A stretch of 64,000 bases of DNA from Deltaproteobacteria bacterium. GTDB lineage: Bacteria; Desulfobacterota; BSN033; UBA1163. The number at the start of each line of letters is the position of its first letter. The stretch's first letter is position 1. Location: positions 31,985-95,984 of the forward strand of contig JAGVBT010000028.1 of the NCBI GenBank assembly GCA_020059605.1, read 5' to 3'. A program made the translations under genes and the position numbers. Shown piece by piece: positions 16,243 through 25,727 of this stretch. The notes beneath the pieces were generated by a model. The model saw only the letters and a program-made list of their open reading frames with translations. It was not told the origin of the DNA and did not search any database.

Positions 16243-16629
16243 ATGTTTCGCAATAAAGGTCTTACGTTGGTTGAATTACTGATTACAATCGTTATTATAG
16301 GTGTTCTTGCCGCTATAGCAATCCCCAGCTATAGCAATTATATGGTGAGGGCACGACGGGCAGATGCTAAAACAGGTCTGGAACAGTTTAGAGCTGCCCA
16401 GGAGATGCGAAGGGCTGAGCGTGGTAGTTATTCCGTTGACATAGCAGAGCTTCGAAATACCTGGGGAGTGCCGGGAGCGGCTGGAGATTATGATATATTG
16501 TTAATTAATACAGGCGCAAATGCTTTTACCGGGGAAGCTAGGCCTCGCTTGGCCAGACAATTAGCCGATGGGAGTTTATTTATTGACCACCTGGGGAATA
16601 AAACTCCTGCCGATAAATGGGCCAAGTAA
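16243..16629 (+). CDS. PilE-like minor type IV pilin
   Basis: A 128-residue prepilin with leader MFRNKG and mature start LTLVELLITIVIIGVLAA. This is followed by IPSYSNYMVRARRADAKTGL and a short beta domain ending NKTPADKWAK, the usual shape of PilE-like minor pilins (QYR...DKWA pattern). Position 1 of the mature protein is Leu instead of Phe. It is third in the pilin operon; a strong terminator follows at 16757. Confidence 0.85.
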   Translation: MFRNKGLTLVELLITIVIIGVLAAIAIPSYSNYMVRARRADAKTGLEQFRAAQEMRRAERGSYSVDIAELRNTWGVPGAAGDYDILLINTGANAFTGEARPRLARQLADGSLFIDHLGNKTPADKWAK

Positions 16630-16756
16630 ACAATACTGGAATAATGGCATAGTGGAATGATGGATAAAAACAAGTCACAGGTTGCATGTTTCAGGTTACA
16701 GGTTAAAAAAATGGGCTAAACCTGAGCCTAACCCTGACATCCTAACCACTTCTTTT

Positions 16757-16790
16757 AAAAGCAAGATGATGATTTGTCTTGCTTTTTTGT
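16757..16790 (+). terminator. Rho-independent terminator of the pilin operon
   Basis: AAAAGCAAGA (16757-16766) pairs perfectly with TCTTGCTTTT (16777-16786), followed by TTGTTT. It closes the pilA operon. Confidence 0.85.
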
Positions 16791-16859
16791 TTAATCATTA
16801 TAATAAGAAAGTTAGTACTATGAAGGCAAGAAAATTAGGAATGGGTGTTGGGATACAAA

Positions 16860-16994
16860 ATGAGCCCTGAACTGAATAGAAACCAGAAAGAGGCGATAAA
16901 CCGTTACCTGGAAATCCTGAACCAACTCTATAGAGAGCAGATCTCAAAGGTAATCCTTTTGGGATCTGTTGCTCTTCCTGAAGAATTCTCCTGA
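16860..16994 (+). pseudogene. Truncated nucleotidyltransferase (MNT-type) remnant
   Basis: A 44-codon frame reads through YLEILNQLYREQISKVILLG and then SVALPEE before a TGA. KV(I/L)L(F/L)GS is the beginning of the nucleotidyltransferase GSxARG active site, but the sequence is cut immediately after GS and continues as the CCTGAGTTCCTGGCTTC repeat. No HEPN partner is seen. The rest of 16630-17335 holds the terminator, a GGAATAATGG-type repeat pair at 17233-17320 and no other gene. Confidence 0.5.
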
Positions 16995-17335
16995 GTTCCT
17001 GGCTTCTTTATATAATATTCCTCAAAAATGGCATATTATTTGCTATTTCATACCTTTAGTATTTGTCATTTTTCCTCTTCCGTTCCTTTAATTTTGAATT
17101 TATAAAATAAAATCAATTAGTTATTTGATTTTATTTTTTTCGGTATGATGTTCGGTAAATGAACGGTGATCAGAATTTATCCTTTAATTTACAAAACTTG
17201 CCAAAAAACAGGAAACAAAGAGATAGAAAGGTTGGATTATTGGAATGGTGAAATAATGGATTAACAAGTCTTTTTTCTTGGCCTTTTCAACATTCCATGA
17301 TTCCAATATTCCATTATTCCGGGTTTTTTAAAACC

Positions 17336-18313
17336 ATGGATCTTTCCATTATCATCCCCATGTTCAATGAAGCTGAAAACGCGGAGCATACCCTTGTGAG
17401 GGTGGAGGAGTCGCTGGGTTCTTTTCAGGGAAATTACGAAATTGTTGCGGTCAATGATGGGAGTACGGACAATACCCTGCAGGTTTTAGAAAGGATTTCC
17501 GCCCAGAATAAGAAGATTAATATCGTCTCTTATCCAAGAAATGTTGGCCGCGGAATGGCGTTGAGGAAAGGATTCCAGGAGTCGAAAGGGAAAATCGTCG
17601 TTTCAATAGACGCTGATCTGAGTTACGATCCCCATTATATCATTGATCTCGTAAAGATAATGAAAGAAGACTCTCAAATTGATTTTGTTCTCGGCTCCCC
17701 CTATATGCCGGGGGGGGGCGTCGAAAATGTGCCCTTCCTTCGGTTATGGATCAGTAAAATGGGAAACAAAATTCTTCGTTTTGCCATGCCCAGCAGGATC
17801 TACACTTCCACAGGCATCTTTAGGGCCTATCGCCGGAAGGTCCTCGATTCACTCGAGCTGGAGTCCGACGGCAAAGAGATACACCTCGAAATCCTTTCAA
17901 AAGCAGTAGCCCTTGGATATCGCCCAAAAGAATTCCCGGCAATACTCACGGGCAGAAAAAAGGGGAGATCAAAATTCAAATTCAAAAAGACCGCCGTTTC
18001 GCACCTCATCTTTTCAGCTTTCGAGAAGCCTATGATGATTTTCGGTTTTCTTGGCCTGTTGACCCTTGGCATTGGAGTGCTGATGGGTCTCTATGTAGCC
18101 TACCTCAGATTTACGGGAGGTTTAACTCCAGGAAGACCACTCATAACGTTTGTTATTTTATTGATTCTGGGAGGAATACAGATTCTATCCTTCGGATTTA
18201 TAGCACTTCAGATTGTTTCAATCCGAAAAGAAATCCTCCGCGTCCAAAAAGAAAATATGGATTTGAAAAAATATATCACGGAAGGATTCCAGGCAAACGA
18301 GATTAATGAATAA
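17336..18313 (+). CDS. GT2 glycosyltransferase, polyprenyl-phosphate sugar synthase-like
   Basis: A 325-residue membrane glycosyltransferase. The GT-A domain begins MDLSIIIPMFNEAENAEHTL, with VAVNDGSTDNTL and the DxD-like VSIDADLSYDP. Two membrane segments follow the catalytic domain (FGFLGLLTLGIGVLMGLYVA and FVILLILGGIQILSFGFIAL), then a charged coiled tail. This is the layout of DPM1/GtrB/ArnC-type enzymes that load a sugar onto a lipid phosphate. The ATG at 17336 is chosen. The next gene overlaps by 8 bp, so they are translationally coupled. Confidence 0.88.
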   Translation: MDLSIIIPMFNEAENAEHTLVRVEESLGSFQGNYEIVAVNDGSTDNTLQVLERISAQNKKINIVSYPRNVGRGMALRKGFQESKGKIVVSIDADLSYDPHYIIDLVKIMKEDSQIDFVLGSPYMPGGGVENVPFLRLWISKMGNKILRFAMPSRIYTSTGIFRAYRRKVLDSLELESDGKEIHLEILSKAVALGYRPKEFPAILTGRKKGRSKFKFKKTAVSHLIFSAFEKPMMIFGFLGLLTLGIGVLMGLYVAYLRFTGGLTPGRPLITFVILLILGGIQILSFGFIALQIVSIRKEILRVQKENMDLKKYITEGFQANEINE

Positions 18314-19475
18314 AAAATCTATTCTGTTTTTGACCGGGGCTTATCCGGACTTCGATACTTCTTACAGGGGTATTTTTATTCAGAAAATAGTCCTCTCACT
18401 TAGAGAAGAGGGATATCAGATTTCTATAGTTACACCAAAAATTTATAATAAAAGCCCATCATATGAAAAACAAAATGGTATCCGGATATATCGGTTTCCG
18501 TTTTTATCTAAAAATAGACCCTTGATTCAATACAAAAAGGTCCCTTATATTCGAATGCTTCTCTATTACCTGACAGGATTTGTTGTAACCGTTTATGCCT
18601 CCCTAAAAAATAAGTGCGACCTCATCCATGCTCACTGGGCGATACCCATAGGGTTGATTGGGGCGCTAACTGGATGGTTGCTACAAAAGCCGCTTGTTGT
18701 TACGGTTCATGGTTCCGACCACCGGATGGCCGCGGAGAGATCGACAATATTCAGGAGACTCTTTCTTTTTGTATGCAGAAGGGGCAAACATGTTCACTGC
18801 GTTTCGGCTTCTATGAAGGAAGAGATTGAAGAATGGGGAATTGAGGAAGGGAAAATATCGGCCTTTCCCATGGCTGTTGACAGTTCTTTCCTTCAGGTTG
18901 GAAGAAATCGAAAATTTGACGGCAAGGATCATTCTTTTACTGTCATTAGTAATAGGAACCTCCACTCTCTTTACAATGTTTCTCTGCTTGTTCGATCCAT
19001 TCCGCACGTGATTAAAAATAATTCAAAATGGAGATTCGTGATAGCAGGGGAGGGTCCGGAAAAACCGGGCCTGGAAAACCAGGCGAAGGATTTAGCTATA
19101 ACCCCTTATCTTTCCTTTCTAGGTAAAGTTCCCCACGAAGAAATGTCAGGCCTCTTGGAAGGCGCTGATATTTACGTATCCACCTCGAAGTCAGATGGCA
19201 CTTCTGTTTCATTACTGGAAGCCATGGCATCAGGAGCCTTTCCTATTGTGACAGATATAATTTCTAATCAAACATGGATTTTGGATGGTCAGAATGGATA
19301 TTTGGTTCCGTTGGAGGATGAGGTATTTCTCGCAAATAAAATTATAGATGCTGCTAAAAACATTTCGTTAAGGACAGAGGCGAGCAAAAAGAACATTCAA
19401 ATCATTGAAGATCGGGCGGAAGAGAAAAGGAATACGGCAAGGATCATTAGCATTTATGAAAAGGCATTTGACTAA
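18306..19475 (+). CDS. GT4-family glycosyltransferase
   Basis: A 389-residue GT-B retaining glycosyltransferase. The N-terminal half has FLTGAYPDFDTSYRGIFIQK and HAHWAIPIGLIGALTGWL. The C-terminal nucleotide-sugar half has FVIAGEGPEKPGLENQA, FLGKVPHEEMSGLLEGADIY and the EX7E-type VSLLEAMASGAFPIV. It probably adds a hexose during glycan or lipopolysaccharide repeat assembly in the cytoplasm. Composition is more AT-rich than the housekeeping genes, as is usual for surface-glycan loci. Confidence 0.88.
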   Translation: MNKKSILFLTGAYPDFDTSYRGIFIQKIVLSLREEGYQISIVTPKIYNKSPSYEKQNGIRIYRFPFLSKNRPLIQYKKVPYIRMLLYYLTGFVVTVYASLKNKCDLIHAHWAIPIGLIGALTGWLLQKPLVVTVHGSDHRMAAERSTIFRRLFLFVCRRGKHVHCVSASMKEEIEEWGIEEGKISAFPMAVDSSFLQVGRNRKFDGKDHSFTVISNRNLHSLYNVSLLVRSIPHVIKNNSKWRFVIAGEGPEKPGLENQAKDLAITPYLSFLGKVPHEEMSGLLEGADIYVSTSKSDGTSVSLLEAMASGAFPIVTDIISNQTWILDGQNGYLVPLEDEVFLANKIIDAAKNISLRTEASKKNIQIIEDRAEEKRNTARIISIYEKAFD

Positions 19476-19546
19476 TATTCATTTTTTTCTTTTTAATGTT
19501 CAGGGAACGAACGGTCTCGAAGAATAAGCCAGAAGCAAAGAGGCAG

Positions 19547-20740
19547 ATGAAAATCCTTTACATTACTTTAGAAAACATATCTCTTCATAAGGGTTCGGTC
19601 GTTCACATTAAGGAAACAATCAATGGGCTTAAAGAACGGGGACATAAAATCGGTTTGATTGCCAGAGCGTCAGCCCCATTTGATGGAGCAGATGCTTTCT
19701 GGAACCTCAACCCTTTTCTTTATCCTGTTTTAAAAAATAATTGGATAAGAAGATGGGCCAACAGGCATTCTATGATGGTCTCCCTATTTTTTCTCCTTTT
19801 TTATCTTTTCAGAAAGGTGTCGAATTACGATATCATTTATGCACGGGACTATCACGCAGCAACCATGGCCATATTTCCCCGGGTTCTTTTTAAAAAACGG
19901 ATTGTATATGAAATAAATGGATTGGCAAGCGAGGAACATAAATTATACAGAAAATCGACTCTAGGGACCATCCTCGTCGCTGCGATTAAAAAAGCGGAGC
20001 ATCTTGCGGGAAGATGTTCAGATAAAGTGATAGCGGTTACTCCCCAGATTGCTTCATATCTGATCTCACACCACGGATGCCAACCTGTAAAAGTGGCCGT
20101 CATCAGTAATGGGGTTAACCTTAAATTATTCCATCCGGTTCATGACCCTGCTTTGATTAACACTGCACGGAGAAACTTAGGGATTCGGGAGAATGATGTT
20201 GTTGTGATCTTTGTCGGAAACTTAGCTCCATGGCAAGGGATCGAATACTTGATCCAAGCCGCCCCTGAGTTGATCAAGTTGTTTAAAGACCTTAAATTTT
20301 TAATTGTTGGAGACGGAATGTTGAAAAGGGAAATAGAGGCTGAAATCAAAATGCGAAATATTTCGGAGCATTTTCTCATGACAGGAATGGTTGAATACTC
20401 GAAGATCCCTCTCTATATCAATGCGGCAGACATTTGTATTCTTCTCAAGCGAAAACTTGCATCAGGCTTTTCTCCGCTTAAGCTTTATGAATATATGGCC
20501 TGCGGAAAACCCATATTGGCATCCAGGGTTGAAGGTTTAGAATTCATTGAAAAAGAAGGGATAGGCCGTTTAGTGGAACCCGAAGATTCGGGAGAAGTTC
20601 AAAAAGCCCTTTACGAAATGATTCAGGACCAGGAAGGTAGAGGTAACATGGGGCTCCGTGGTTTTCGTTTAGCCTCTGATAAATTTAGCTGGGAATCGAA
20701 AGTTGCTGAAATCGAAAATCTTTTAGAAACATTAAGATAA
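19547..20740 (+). CDS. GT4-family glycosyltransferase
   Basis: A 397-residue GT-B glycosyltransferase. The Rossmann start MKILYITLENISLHKGSVVH, the acceptor-side NYDIIYARDYHAA, the hinge VISNGVNLKLFHP, the donor-side FVGNLAPWQGIEYLIQAAPE and SPLKLYEYMACGKPILAS are all present. The ATG at 19547 has AAAGAGG upstream and is preferred to the ATG at 19496, which has none. It is in series with the preceding transferase and the regulator/methyltransferase/flippase genes. Confidence 0.88.
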   Translation: MKILYITLENISLHKGSVVHIKETINGLKERGHKIGLIARASAPFDGADAFWNLNPFLYPVLKNNWIRRWANRHSMMVSLFFLLFYLFRKVSNYDIIYARDYHAATMAIFPRVLFKKRIVYEINGLASEEHKLYRKSTLGTILVAAIKKAEHLAGRCSDKVIAVTPQIASYLISHHGCQPVKVAVISNGVNLKLFHPVHDPALINTARRNLGIRENDVVVIFVGNLAPWQGIEYLIQAAPELIKLFKDLKFLIVGDGMLKREIEAEIKMRNISEHFLMTGMVEYSKIPLYINAADICILLKRKLASGFSPLKLYEYMACGKPILASRVEGLEFIEKEGIGRLVEPEDSGEVQKALYEMIQDQEGRGNMGLRGFRLASDKFSWESKVAEIENLLETLR

Positions 20741-20824
20741 ATTTAGCTTCATCGAGTATGCGATTCATTTTTGTGAAGGAAATAGACACCAATTGGATAA
20801 AATAGCAAAAATGGCGGGAAGGTT

Positions 20825-21448
20825 ATGAGCAATTTTCAAGTTTTTGGCCCTCTCCCTCAATTGAGAGAATTAAGTTTATTGGTGGAACTTGAAAATACCC
20901 CTATCGTTTCCCAGCGGAAATTGGCCATAAGATCTGGAATGGCTCTTGGCGCAACCAATACATGCTTGAGACGCATGATCGAAAGAGGATGGATTCAAGT
21001 ACGGAATGAGAACAGGCACAGGACAGAATATTATCTGACAAAAAGAGGACTGTCAGAAAAAGACAGGCTCACCGCTGAAATAATGCGTCGGGCCGTGAAC
21101 CATTATGTATGGATGAAGGACCAGATCATGGTTAAACTTCTCGAGATGCAGAGCGCTGGTGTCCGCCGAGTCGCATTCTACGGAACCAGTGACGAAGTTG
21201 AAATTGCATATATGACGATCCAAGGAATGGATCTTAAATTGGTAGGAATTATTGAAGATGGAGAAACATCATACCCGAAAGAATTGTTTGGAGTCAAACT
21301 CAAACCAGTGGATGAGATAATCTCCTTGCACCCTGAAGGAATTCTTGTGATGTCGTTTTCTGGGATCGAAAATAGGATAAGAAAATTAGAAAAATATATA
21401 GAATCTTCCAAAATCAAATTCCTATATTTTCCAGGCGTTAGGGATTAA
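20825..21448 (+). CDS. Winged-helix regulator with C-terminal Rossmann-like domain
   Basis: The 207-residue protein has an N-terminal MarR/PadR-like winged helix (SQRKLAIRSGMALGATNTCL, RMIERGWIQVRNENR, EYYLTKRGLSE). This is joined to a nucleotide-sugar- or CoA-binding-like alpha/beta domain (RRVAFYGTSDEVEIAYMTIQ, LVGIIEDGE, LHPEGILVMSF). It resembles the EPS-associated MarR-type regulators found in polysaccharide clusters. GGAAGG precedes the ATG. It may sense a glycan precursor and control this cluster (inference). Confidence 0.7.
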   Translation: MSNFQVFGPLPQLRELSLLVELENTPIVSQRKLAIRSGMALGATNTCLRRMIERGWIQVRNENRHRTEYYLTKRGLSEKDRLTAEIMRRAVNHYVWMKDQIMVKLLEMQSAGVRRVAFYGTSDEVEIAYMTIQGMDLKLVGIIEDGETSYPKELFGVKLKPVDEIISLHPEGILVMSFSGIENRIRKLEKYIESSKIKFLYFPGVRD

Positions 21449-21479
21449 GAAACAGTGTAATTATGTAAAGAGGAATTGA

Positions 21480-22277
21480 ATGAAATTGAAAGAAACTTTC
21501 CAGCACAAATACTACGACAGGCCCTCTATCTGGGCTGAGAATTATTGGAATGAAGTTCAACGAAATCGAGCAAAAATGACTGTAGAACTTCTACCCCCTG
21601 GGATCAAGTCTGTTATAGATGTCGGATGCGGTGCCGGAATCATTACGAAGGCATTGGCACCCAATATTTCGAACATTGTTGCAATCGACTTTGCCCTTTC
21701 ACCATTGCTTCAAGTGAAACAACCTCATGTTCAGCCAATCCAAGGGGATGCGCGCTTTTTACCTTTAGGGAATAAGACTTTTGATGCCGTTGTTTCCGCA
21801 GAACTCATAGAACACTTGAGCGAATCCGCTCGTAAACAAGCTTTGAGGGAAATGGCGAGGGTCTCGAGGAAAATCATTCTTCTCACTGTCCCATGGAGGG
21901 AAGTATTGGAAAGGGAACAAGTAAGGTGTGGAGATTGCGGGTGTGTGTTTCACGGATCATACCATACAAAATCGTTTGAAGAATCTGAAATGTATTCTTT
22001 ATTTAAAGGGTTATTTCATGTTTGCATGATAAAAAAATTTGGACCAGCTAAGAAGAGACTTCCTCGTTTTTTGGTTATGTTGGCTCAGATATTCGGGGGG
22101 TATGCGAAGGTTAAGCCTGGACGGAGCCTGTGTCCCCAGTGTGGGAATACGGAACATTGTTTAAATCATTACAACAGTATAACCCGGCTTCTTTTAGAAA
22201 TTCCGTCACGGGCACTACCTTTGCCAAAATATCCTTCTTGGATGGCGGTGCTCTATGAACGCAATTCCCAGGATTAA
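21480..22277 (+). CDS. SAM-dependent methyltransferase with cysteine pairs
   Basis: A class I methyltransferase of 265 residues. Motif I is VIDVGCGAGIITKALAP, motif II is VAIDFALSPL, and FDAVVSAELIEHLSE is the motif IV/V region typical of UbiG/Methyltransf_11. Two Cys pairs, CGDCGC (about residue 144) and CPQCGN (about residue 220), suggest a small zinc site. In glycan clusters such proteins usually O-methylate a terminal sugar. The next gene starts 23 bp before this one ends. Confidence 0.82.
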   Translation: MKLKETFQHKYYDRPSIWAENYWNEVQRNRAKMTVELLPPGIKSVIDVGCGAGIITKALAPNISNIVAIDFALSPLLQVKQPHVQPIQGDARFLPLGNKTFDAVVSAELIEHLSESARKQALREMARVSRKIILLTVPWREVLEREQVRCGDCGCVFHGSYHTKSFEESEMYSLFKGLFHVCMIKKFGPAKKRLPRFLVMLAQIFGGYAKVKPGRSLCPQCGNTEHCLNHYNSITRLLLEIPSRALPLPKYPSWMAVLYERNSQD

Positions 22278-23616
22278 GAAGGGAATGATGCTTAAAAGAC
22301 CTTTTTATGTAGATGTGATGGGCAGGTTTGTCACATCTGCTCTGACAACCTTGGTCAGTCTTCTTACAAGTATCCTCATTGCACGTTTTCTTGGACCCGA
22401 AGGGAAAGGGGTACTCACGATCGTGTCGCTAGTGTTAGGGCAGGTCGCACTGTTTTTAACCCTGGGTGTGGAGATCGCAATTATCCATTACGGTGCAAGA
22501 AACTCCAGAGATTTTTGCAACCTTGCCAATATATCGATTGGGCTTGGAATTCTATTGGGTTTTATTGGGATGGTATTTGCAAGTGCTATCTTTACACTTG
22601 TATCGAATGATGTGATCCCAACTCGTCTCTTGCCGTTTCTCATCCTCATGGCATCAACGATTCCCATGGTGCAGACAACGCTCTTTCTTCGCAGTCTCAT
22701 ACGTGTGTCCGGAAGAATCGTTGAAGAAGGTTTGTTGGGGATGATCGGTGCATTTCTCAACCTCGCATTGATAGGGGCGGTCTTCATAGCCGGTTTACAT
22801 CTGAAAGGGGTCCTAATAGGGCTATGGTTAAGCACCGTTCTCTTGACCCTTCTCATTTTCGTTCTTGGGGTCCGTTGGAATCTTGTGACCTCGTGGCCGA
22901 TTTTTTCCATCTCAGGCTGGAAACCTCTTGTTACGTACGGATTGAAATTACATGTTGGAAGCGTGTTTCAGACTTTGAACCTCCGATTTGACATGTATCT
23001 GGTAGCATTCTTCCTCGGATCGGCCTCGGTGGGGCTCTATTCCGTGGGGGTGGCCATGGGAGAATGGCTTTGGCTGATTCCAGGGGCTTTAGGAACTTCC
23101 CTGATGCACAGGGTGGCCACTGGTCCTGAAGGGGAAGTGAACCGGATGGTGGGGATAATCAATCGTCTTTCTTCTGCGATTCTTGCATTGGGTGCACTGG
23201 TTCTGGCGTTGGTGGGAAGCGGGTTGATCAAGCTCCTCTTCGGAGACGTATTCTCGGCATCCTATTACCCTCTATTGCTGTTGCTACCTGGAATTTGGGC
23301 ACTTGGGTTATGGAAGAATTTCATCAACGACTTATCGGTGAGAGGATATCCCACCATCAAATCCTATACCTCAGGGGTTGCAATGCTGCTTACCGTGTTC
23401 TTGGATATTCTTCTAATTCCCCGGTGGGGTATCATCGGAGCGGCCATTGCTTCAAGCACAGCTTACTTAATCGCGTGGGGGTTTGCTTTAAGAGTCTATT
23501 GTCGGATTACAGGTTACCACCCATGGGATCTCCTGGTCATCCGTCTGGCAGATATTACTTTGGCTTTTCACTTGATTAAGAATAGTCTACGCCACCTGCA
23601 AACGAGGTCGGTTTGA
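22255..23616 (+). CDS. Oligosaccharide flippase (Wzx/MOP superfamily)
   Basis: A 453-residue polytopic protein with about 12-14 hydrophobic segments. It opens with FVTSALTTLVSLLTSILIAR and FLGPEGKGVLTIVSL, the classic PST/Wzx N-terminus with its (L/F)GPxxxG motif. Flips undecaprenyl-linked glycan to the periplasm. The start at 22255 lies inside the methyltransferase gene, implying coupled translation. No Wzy polymerase is adjacent. Confidence 0.85.
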   Translation: MNAIPRIKKGMMLKRPFYVDVMGRFVTSALTTLVSLLTSILIARFLGPEGKGVLTIVSLVLGQVALFLTLGVEIAIIHYGARNSRDFCNLANISIGLGILLGFIGMVFASAIFTLVSNDVIPTRLLPFLILMASTIPMVQTTLFLRSLIRVSGRIVEEGLLGMIGAFLNLALIGAVFIAGLHLKGVLIGLWLSTVLLTLLIFVLGVRWNLVTSWPIFSISGWKPLVTYGLKLHVGSVFQTLNLRFDMYLVAFFLGSASVGLYSVGVAMGEWLWLIPGALGTSLMHRVATGPEGEVNRMVGIINRLSSAILALGALVLALVGSGLIKLLFGDVFSASYYPLLLLLPGIWALGLWKNFINDLSVRGYPTIKSYTSGVAMLLTVFLDILLIPRWGIIGAAIASSTAYLIAWGFALRVYCRITGYHPWDLLVIRLADITLAFHLIKNSLRHLQTRSV

Positions 23617-23626
23617 GGAGAAAAAA

Positions 23627-25573
23627 TTGCATATTGAGACAAAAGAGATGGAATCTGGAATTGCAGACATCAATCGGGAAGGGGCATCTCAAGCAGCAGG
23701 CCGTTCCTTGAACAGAGGGCCCGCACAAAAACAAAGGGTTTTCTATTTCGCAGTTATACTTGGAATTGCTATCCTAACTTTTGGAATTTACTTCAATTCC
23801 CTCAAAAACCATTTTGTGAATTGGGATGATCCGGGGTTAATTTTAAAAAACCAAAAAATACGAAGCTTGGAACGGGAGAATATCAGGGAACTATTTACTC
23901 CAAAGAGAGCTTCGACCTATCAGCCCGTTCGGGTTTTGAGTTATGCGGTTGATTTTCACTTCTGGAAGCTTAATCCGATGGGGTATCGGATCACGAATAT
24001 TTTGTTTTACATGGTTACCTGCATCATGGTTTTTTTCACTCTCCGAATCTTATCCTCCCATTTGAGAGATAGGGCGTCGCCGGATTCTCATTTCAGGGTG
24101 GCCCTGTTTGGAAGCCTTCTCTTTGCGGCTCATCCTGTCCATGTAGAGGCGGTAACCTGGCTGTCTGCAAGAAAAGAGGTGCTCCAGGGATTCTTCTTCT
24201 TTCTTGCCTTCTATCTTTACATGAGAGGAAAAGAAAGGGAAGAGAGAAGGAGGCTTATATTTTTAGGACTTGTCCTTTTTTCCATCCTTTTAGCCACACT
24301 CTCAAAGCCATCCGCCGTTGTCTTTCCCGGGGTCATCATGGTTTATGAAATCGCCATGGGAAAGGAAAAGATCTTTGAGTACCTGAAACGACACTGGCTT
24401 TTTTGCTCTGTTTCTTTAATCATTTCAGCAGTATTCATTTTTATTTTGATGAAGGTAATGATTGAATCCGGGGGAATCAAGGCCTACCGGGGAGAAAACA
24501 TTTTAAGCAATGTCCTTATCACGGTCTATGCATTTCTGAGCTATATCAAGCTTCTGATTAGTACCATTAACTTTTCGGCGGCCTATACCATCCAGATCAG
24601 TCTTCCAATACTTTGTCTTAAAAATATCGTTTTGATTATCGTCATCCTCTCCCTATTGGTAATTAGCCTGATTTCACTTCGAAAGACTAAAGTCATATTC
24701 TTCTCCTTCTTTTTCTTTCTCGCCACTCTCCTGCCATACCTGAATATCATACCCATCAGTACGCTTCTGGCTGACCGGTATGTTTTTATTGCCTCCTTTT
24801 CCTATGCCTTTTTGTTGGGTATTTTGTTTGACCGCTTCTATGTCTACCGGCAGAAACGATTTTCAGAAGGGTTCTTTAAATTGCTTTCGGTCGCAATATT
24901 CCTGTTTCTACTGGTTGGTTACTCCTTCATGACCGTACGGCAGAACACGATCTGGGAGAACAGTTATACCCTGTGGGCCGATGCGGTAGAAAAGCATCCG
25001 GAGAGCAATACGGCCAATGCGCTGATGGGGGTGGTCTATATGGAATTGGGGATGGACCAGGACGCATTGAAGTATCTTGAAAAAGCCGTTGAAATATTAC
25101 CTTACGATTATCAATCCAGAAACAACAAGGGCATCGTTTATGGAAGACTAGGGGAGTATGAGAGGGCGGTCAACGAACTTCTGACAGCAATCCGGCTAAG
25201 GCCGGATAATGACTCGATCAAGATTAACCTGTCCGTGATCCACCAGAGGGAAAAAAAATACGATGAAGCAAAAAAAATAATAGACTATCTGATTGATAAA
25301 AGTCCACAGAATTCTGCTAATCTCCGGTTCCGGCTGGCAATGATCCATAAAGAAACGGGGCAATATCGGGCAGCGATTTCGGAGCTGAATAAATCTTCCG
25401 AATTATCCCCCCATATCATCAACCCCTACGAAGAGATGGGGAACATCTATGCCAGCAGGCTGGGGGACCGGGAGAAGGCTATCTATTATTATACGAGAGG
25501 AATTGAGGCGGCGCCGCAGGCGAAAACAAGAGTGGAAGACTTGCGATGGATGGTCCAGGACCTACAGAGATAA
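23627..25573 (+). CDS. TMTC-like GT-C membrane glycosyltransferase with C-terminal TPRs
   Basis: A 648-residue protein. After a 38-residue cytoplasmic tail comes a GT-C-like membrane domain whose first periplasmic loop has FVNWDDPGLILKNQKIR, with the acidic pair expected for lipid-phosphate-sugar transferases. AAHPVHVEAVTWLSARKEVL is the signature of the TMTC/DUF1736 group. From about residue 440 there are at least four TPRs. TMTC proteins O-mannosylate extracellular proteins; a bacterial role in protein glycosylation is inference. TTG start at 23627 with GAGGAG upstream. Confidence 0.8.
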   Translation: MHIETKEMESGIADINREGASQAAGRSLNRGPAQKQRVFYFAVILGIAILTFGIYFNSLKNHFVNWDDPGLILKNQKIRSLERENIRELFTPKRASTYQPVRVLSYAVDFHFWKLNPMGYRITNILFYMVTCIMVFFTLRILSSHLRDRASPDSHFRVALFGSLLFAAHPVHVEAVTWLSARKEVLQGFFFFLAFYLYMRGKEREERRRLIFLGLVLFSILLATLSKPSAVVFPGVIMVYEIAMGKEKIFEYLKRHWLFCSVSLIISAVFIFILMKVMIESGGIKAYRGENILSNVLITVYAFLSYIKLLISTINFSAAYTIQISLPILCLKNIVLIIVILSLLVISLISLRKTKVIFFSFFFFLATLLPYLNIIPISTLLADRYVFIASFSYAFLLGILFDRFYVYRQKRFSEGFFKLLSVAIFLFLLVGYSFMTVRQNTIWENSYTLWADAVEKHPESNTANALMGVVYMELGMDQDALKYLEKAVEILPYDYQSRNNKGIVYGRLGEYERAVNELLTAIRLRPDNDSIKINLSVIHQREKKYDEAKKIIDYLIDKSPQNSANLRFRLAMIHKETGQYRAAISELNKSSELSPHIINPYEEMGNIYASRLGDREKAIYYYTRGIEAAPQAKTRVEDLRWMVQDLQR

Positions 25574-25663
25574 AAATTGGAATAATGGAATGTTGGAATG
25601 TTGGTAAGAGAAAATTAAAAATTTGTAATCAATTGATTTAACTTTAAAAATTTAAAATATAGT

Positions 25664-25692
25664 TTGACATGACACATTATTTAGGCCATGAT
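25664..25692 (+). promoter_or_regulatory. Putative sigma-70 promoter of the RHH/MazF module
   Basis: TTGACA (25664-25669), then 17 bp, then CATGAT (25687-25692, a weak -10). It is followed 35 bp later by GGAGGT and the GTG start of the antitoxin. Confidence 0.45.
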
Positions 25693-25727
25693 AAGTGTGC
25701 CTTAAATATAAGTTTTGGAGGTGTATT

